Below are positions 61,430 to 64,000 of a stretch of 64,000 nucleotides of DNA, one piece after another; position 1 is the first letter of the stretch, and every line of letters begins with the position of its first letter. A program made the translations under genes and the position numbers. The stretch spans positions 1 through 64,000 of the forward strand of contig NZ_JAFEXF010000015.1 of the NCBI RefSeq assembly GCF_016905445.1, given 5' to 3'. The notes below the pieces were generated by a model that was given only the letters and a program-made list of their open reading frames with translations, was not told the DNA's origin and ran no database searches. Origin of the DNA: Streptomyces sp. G44 (GTDB taxonomy: Bacteria; Actinomycetota; Actinomycetes; Streptomycetales; Streptomycetaceae).

Positions 61430-62077
61430 ATGAAGATCCAGGCTGAAGCGCTCCTGTTCGACAACGACGGCACCCTCGTCTCCTCCGTGGAGTCGGTGTA
61501 CCGCTGCTGGACACGGTGGGCGCGGGAGTACGGGATCACCGCCGAGGAGTTCGCCCGCGTCGAACTGCACGGCCGCCCCGCCGCCGAGATAGCCGCCGAC
61601 CTGCTGCCCCCGGAGCAGGTCCCCGGGGCCGTCGCCCGCATCGACGAGCTGGAGGTCTCGGACGTGGCCGGCGGCGTCGCGCTGCTGCCCGGCACCCGCG
61701 CACTCCTCGATTCGCTCCCGATGAACCGCTGGGCCGTGGTCACCTCAGCCACCCGCGTCCTGGCCGAGGCCCGGCTCGCCGAGGTCGGCATCCGGCCCGC
61801 CCTGCTGATCGCCGCCGACGACATCACGCGCGGCAAGCCCGACCCCGAGCCCTACCTGCTCGCCGCGGAGAAGCTGGGCGCCGACCCGGCCCGCTGCGTG
61901 GTCTTCGAGGACGCCCCGGCAGGCCTTCAGGCCGGACGGGCCGCGGGCATGACCACCGTGGCGTTGGCCACAACCCACGACGCCGCCGAGCTCTCCGCGG
62001 ACGTCCTGGTCAAGGACCTCTCCGCCGTGTCCGCGCAGGCCACGTCCGGTGCCGTGGAGATCACGGTCGCCGACTGA
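61430..62077 (+). CDS. HAD-superfamily phosphatase
   Basis: A 215-residue HAD-IA hydrolase of the sugar-phosphate/glycerol-phosphate phosphatase type. Motif I is LLFDNDGTLVSSVESV (nucleophilic Asp), motif II AVVTSATRVLAEAR, motif III ITRGKPDPEPYLLAAEKLG with the catalytic Lys, and motif IV CVVFEDAPAGLQAGRAAGM. The cap domain is small and inserted after motif I. TACGCT (61416-61421) is 8 nt before ATG 61430, another possible leaderless start. A 13-bp hairpin follows the stop. Confidence 0.88.
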   Translation: MKIQAEALLFDNDGTLVSSVESVYRCWTRWAREYGITAEEFARVELHGRPAAEIAADLLPPEQVPGAVARIDELEVSDVAGGVALLPGTRALLDSLPMNRWAVVTSATRVLAEARLAEVGIRPALLIAADDITRGKPDPEPYLLAAEKLGADPARCVVFEDAPAGLQAGRAAGMTTVALATTHDAAELSADVLVKDLSAVSAQATSGAVEITVAD

Positions 62078-62106
62078 CCGTCCGGCGCGCACCGCCCGGC
62101 CCCGTC

Positions 62107-62137
62107 CCACCGCTGTCCGCTATACGGACAGCGGTGG
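62107..62137 (+). terminator. Terminator after the HAD gene
   Basis: A perfect 13-bp stem, CCACCGCTGTCCG (62107-62119) with CGGACAGCGGTGG (62125-62137), loop CTATA. It insulates the metN leader promoter immediately downstream. Confidence 0.85.
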
Positions 62138-62172
62138 CGGACGGCGACCTCACGCGTGTTTTACTTGGGCCC

Positions 62173-62259
62173 ATGACCACGACGAGCAGCCGCACCCTTG
62201 CGACCGAGGCGACGATGACGCCCGGTGCTCGTTGTATGTGTCGAATGTGCGCCTTCTGA
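62173..62259 (+). CDS. Cys/Met-rich leader peptide upstream of metN
   Basis: A 28-residue frame starting MTTTSSRTLATEATM and ending CMCRMCAF before TGA: three Cys and two Met codons in the last eight. TTTACT (62160-62165) lies 7 nt before ATG 62173 with no ribosome-binding site, a leaderless promoter. It is 226 nt before metN in the same direction. Clustered regulatory codons at the end of a short frame are the mark of attenuation leader peptides, here sensing cysteinyl- and/or methionyl-tRNA supply. Coding status rests on position and composition. Confidence 0.65.
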   Translation: MTTTSSRTLATEATMTPGARCMCRMCAF

Positions 62260-62485
62260 GGGCCCCCGCACCACGAAGAGCCTCGCGCCCCGAAGCGAAG
62301 CCGCTGTGCCGCACCTCCCGCACGACGTACGCGACGAAAGAGCCGTACTGACGCAGGAAGCGAGCCTGCCCCGCGCACACGTCCTCCGGTTCCCTTCGCC
62401 ACCGCGAGAACCGTGCCGCGTTCCGAACGAATGCCCCGTGCCCGGCGACACCCGCGCCGCGCACTCGACAGTGACGGAATCCCCT
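62260..62485 (+). promoter_or_regulatory. metN leader RNA after the Cys/Met peptide
   Basis: The 226-nt interval between leader peptide stop and metN can form several helices: GGTGC (within the peptide gene) with GCACC just after its stop, GCAGG/CCTGC near 62349-62375, and TGTGCGC (Cys codon region) with GCGCACA further down. I could not settle one fold. I saw no SAM-riboswitch core. Confidence 0.4.
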
Positions 62486-63544
62486 GTGATCACCACTTCC
62501 GGCCTCACCAAGGTCTACCGCTCACGCGGTCGTGAAGTAACCGCCCTCGACGGAGTCGACCTGCACGTCCGCGAGGGCGAGGTGTACGGCGTCATCGGCC
62601 AGTCCGGCGCCGGCAAGTCCTCCCTCATCCGCTGCGTCAACCTCCTGGAGCGCCCCACCTCCGGCACCGTGACCGTCGCCGGACAGGACCTCACGGCCCT
62701 CGCCGGACGCGGCCCGCGCGCGGGCAAGGAGCTGCGCCGGGCCCGCAGCCGCATCGGCATGGTCTTCCAGCACTTCAACCTGCTGTCCTCGCGCACCGTG
62801 CAGGACAACGTCGAACTGCCGCTGGAGATCCTCGGCCTCTCCGGCCAGGAGCGCTCCCGCAAGGCCCTCGAACTCCTCGACCTCGTCGGCCTCGCCGACA
62901 AGGCCAAGTCCTACCCCGCGCAGCTCTCCGGCGGCCAGAAGCAGCGCGTCGGCATCGCCCGCGCGCTCGCCGGCGACCCGAAGGTACTGCTCTCCGACGA
63001 GGCGACCAGCGCCCTGGACCCGGAGACCACCCGCTCCATCCTCCAGCTCCTGCGCGACCTCAACCGGCAGCTCGGCCTGACCGTCCTGCTCATCACGCAC
63101 GAGATGGACGTCGTCAAGAGCGTCTGCGACTCCGCCGCCCTCATGGAGCGCGGCCAGATCGTCGAGTCCGGGACCGTCAGCGAACTCCTCGCGACGCCCG
63201 GCTCCGAGCTGGCCGCCGCGCTCTTCCCCGTCAGCGGTGACACCACCGGCGAGAACCGCACCGTGGTCGACGTGACGTTCCTCGGTGAGGCCGCGACCCG
63301 GCCCGTCATCTCGCAGCTGTCGCGCACGTACAACATCGACATCTCGATCCTCGGCGCCGCGATGGACACCGTCGCGGGCAAGCAGGTCGGCCGCATGCGC
63401 ATCGAACTGCCCGGCCGCTTCGAGGACAACGTGGTCCCGATCGGGTTCCTGCGCGAGCAGGGCCTCCAGGTCGACATCGCGGGCGAGGACCCCGTGCCCG
63501 CGCCCCGCAACGAGACGCTGCTGGTCAAGGAAGGTGCCAAGTGA
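62486..63544 (+). CDS. metN: Methionine ABC transporter ATP-binding protein
   Basis: A 352-residue ATPase of the MetNIQ importer for L- and D-methionine. Walker A is GVIGQSGAGKSSLIRCVNLL, the Q loop FQHFNLLSSRTVQDNVELPL, the ABC signature QLSGGQKQRVGIARALAGDP, Walker B VLLSDEATSALDPETT and the H loop LLITHEMDVV. The last 90 residues are the NIL methionine-sensing domain (VDVTFLGEAATRPVISQLSR) that inhibits transport when methionine is abundant. GTG 62486 (MITTSGLTKVY) aligns with the start of known MetN; GTG 62471 is an alternative. The stop overlaps metI by 3 nt. Confidence 0.94.
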   Translation: MITTSGLTKVYRSRGREVTALDGVDLHVREGEVYGVIGQSGAGKSSLIRCVNLLERPTSGTVTVAGQDLTALAGRGPRAGKELRRARSRIGMVFQHFNLLSSRTVQDNVELPLEILGLSGQERSRKALELLDLVGLADKAKSYPAQLSGGQKQRVGIARALAGDPKVLLSDEATSALDPETTRSILQLLRDLNRQLGLTVLLITHEMDVVKSVCDSAALMERGQIVESGTVSELLATPGSELAAALFPVSGDTTGENRTVVDVTFLGEAATRPVISQLSRTYNIDISILGAAMDTVAGKQVGRMRIELPGRFEDNVVPIGFLREQGLQVDIAGEDPVPAPRNETLLVKEGAK

Positions 63545-64000
63545 CCTGGTCGGAGATGCGTCCCCTGCTGGAGCAGGCGTGTTGGGACACCCTCTACATG
63601 GTGGGCTGGTCGACGCTGATAGCCGTCGTCGCCGGGCTGCCGCTCGGCATCCTGCTCGTCCTCACCGAGCGCGGCGCGCTGTTGCAGAACGCCGTGCTCA
63701 ACAAGGTCATCGGGCAGGTCGTGAACATCGCCCGCTCGATGCCCTTCATCATCCTCATGGTCGCCCTCATGGGCTTCACGCGCTGGATCACCGACACCAC
63801 CATCGGCCGCGAGGCCGCCCTCGTGCCGCTGGCCGTCGGCGCCATCCCGTTCTTCGCGCGCCTGGTGGAGACCTCGATCCGTGAGGTCGACGGCGGGCTC
63901 GTGGAGGCCGTGCAGTCGATGGGCGGCTCCACCTGGACCGTCGTACGCAAGGTTCTCGTCCCCGAGTCCCTGCCCTCGCTGATCTCGGGCGCCACCACCA
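63541..64000 (+). CDS. metI: Methionine ABC transporter permease (truncated by window end)
   Basis: The first 153 residues of the MetI permease. Helix 1 is TLYMVGWSTLIAVVAGLPLG, then IARSMPFIILMVALMGFT, TTIGREAALVPLAVGAIPFF, and the coupling loop VEAVQSMGGSTWTVVRKVLV that docks on MetN. GTG at 63541 overlaps the metN stop (GTGA). The substrate-binding lipoprotein gene metQ is expected downstream, outside the window. Confidence 0.93.
   Translation, partial: MTWSEMRPLLEQACWDTLYMVGWSTLIAVVAGLPLGILLVLTERGALLQNAVLNKVIGQVVNIARSMPFIILMVALMGFTRWITDTTIGREAALVPLAVGAIPFFARLVETSIREVDGGLVEAVQSMGGSTWTVVRKVLVPESLPSLISGATT

Noticed and set aside
62260..62485. SAM riboswitch before metN
   Set aside because: No recognisable SAM-I/IV core or conserved binding loops; the short Cys/Met peptide explains the leader better.

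Overview
The window is chromosomal DNA of a Streptomyces (or very close actinomycete). The GC content and third-position GC are very high and GTG starts are common. The gene orders infC-rpmI-rplT-trmH-like, pheS-pheT, argCJBDR...argH and metN-metI match what I know of that genus. Many genes have no Shine-Dalgarno site and start 6-8 nt after a TANNNT -10 box, which indicates leaderless transcripts.

Layout. Bases 1-2.1 kb hold a rearranged edge: an antisense AAA+ ATPase fragment abuts a membrane protein without a start codon, followed by an intact mycosin-type protease, which looks like the remains of a type VII secretion locus. From 2.1 to 11.3 kb lie housekeeping genes: SseB-like and DUF1844 proteins, the IF3/L35/L20 operon with a long leader and an ATC start for infC, an RNA methyltransferase, a sensor kinase and PheRS. 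From 11.4 to 28.6 kb is a mixed block: a PP2C phosphatase, an NsdA-like regulator, a NUDIX enzyme, hydroxyacyl-CoA dehydrogenase, secreted hydrolases, aldo/keto reductases, a TetR/MFS pair and monomeric isocitrate dehydrogenase. From 28.6 to 39.1 kb, a stand-alone alanyl-tRNA synthetase-like enzyme with its own alanine-rich leader peptide lies divergent to the arginine operon argCJBDR; argH follows after three unrelated genes. ARG-box-like sites precede both argC and argH, and argR lies in the operon, so the pathway appears to regulate itself.

From 39.2 to 46.3 kb come another reductase, a second TetR/MFS pair, a 69-bp tandem hairpin array between convergent genes, an acyltransferase, a Tat-exported glycerophosphodiesterase, a sigma factor and a GNAT enzyme. 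From 46.7 to 59.5 kb is a co-directional set of large exported proteins: FG-GAP, LamG, and a 2287-residue RHS protein ending in a HINT protease-like domain and an HNH nuclease toxin. A DUF4265-type immunity gene overlaps the RHS 3' end, and a decayed tyrosine integrase lies just beyond. The toxin tip and immunity gene have clearly lower GC than the RHS body.

From 60.5 kb to the end are two small membrane proteins, a HAD phosphatase, and the methionine transporter genes metN and metI (metI runs off the end). metN is preceded by a short peptide gene ending CMCRMCAF, an apparent cysteine/methionine-sensing leader.

The most novel-looking systems are the alanine-leader attenuator controlling the AlaRS-like enzyme, the Cys/Met leader of metN, and the exchangeable HNH toxin/immunity cassette.
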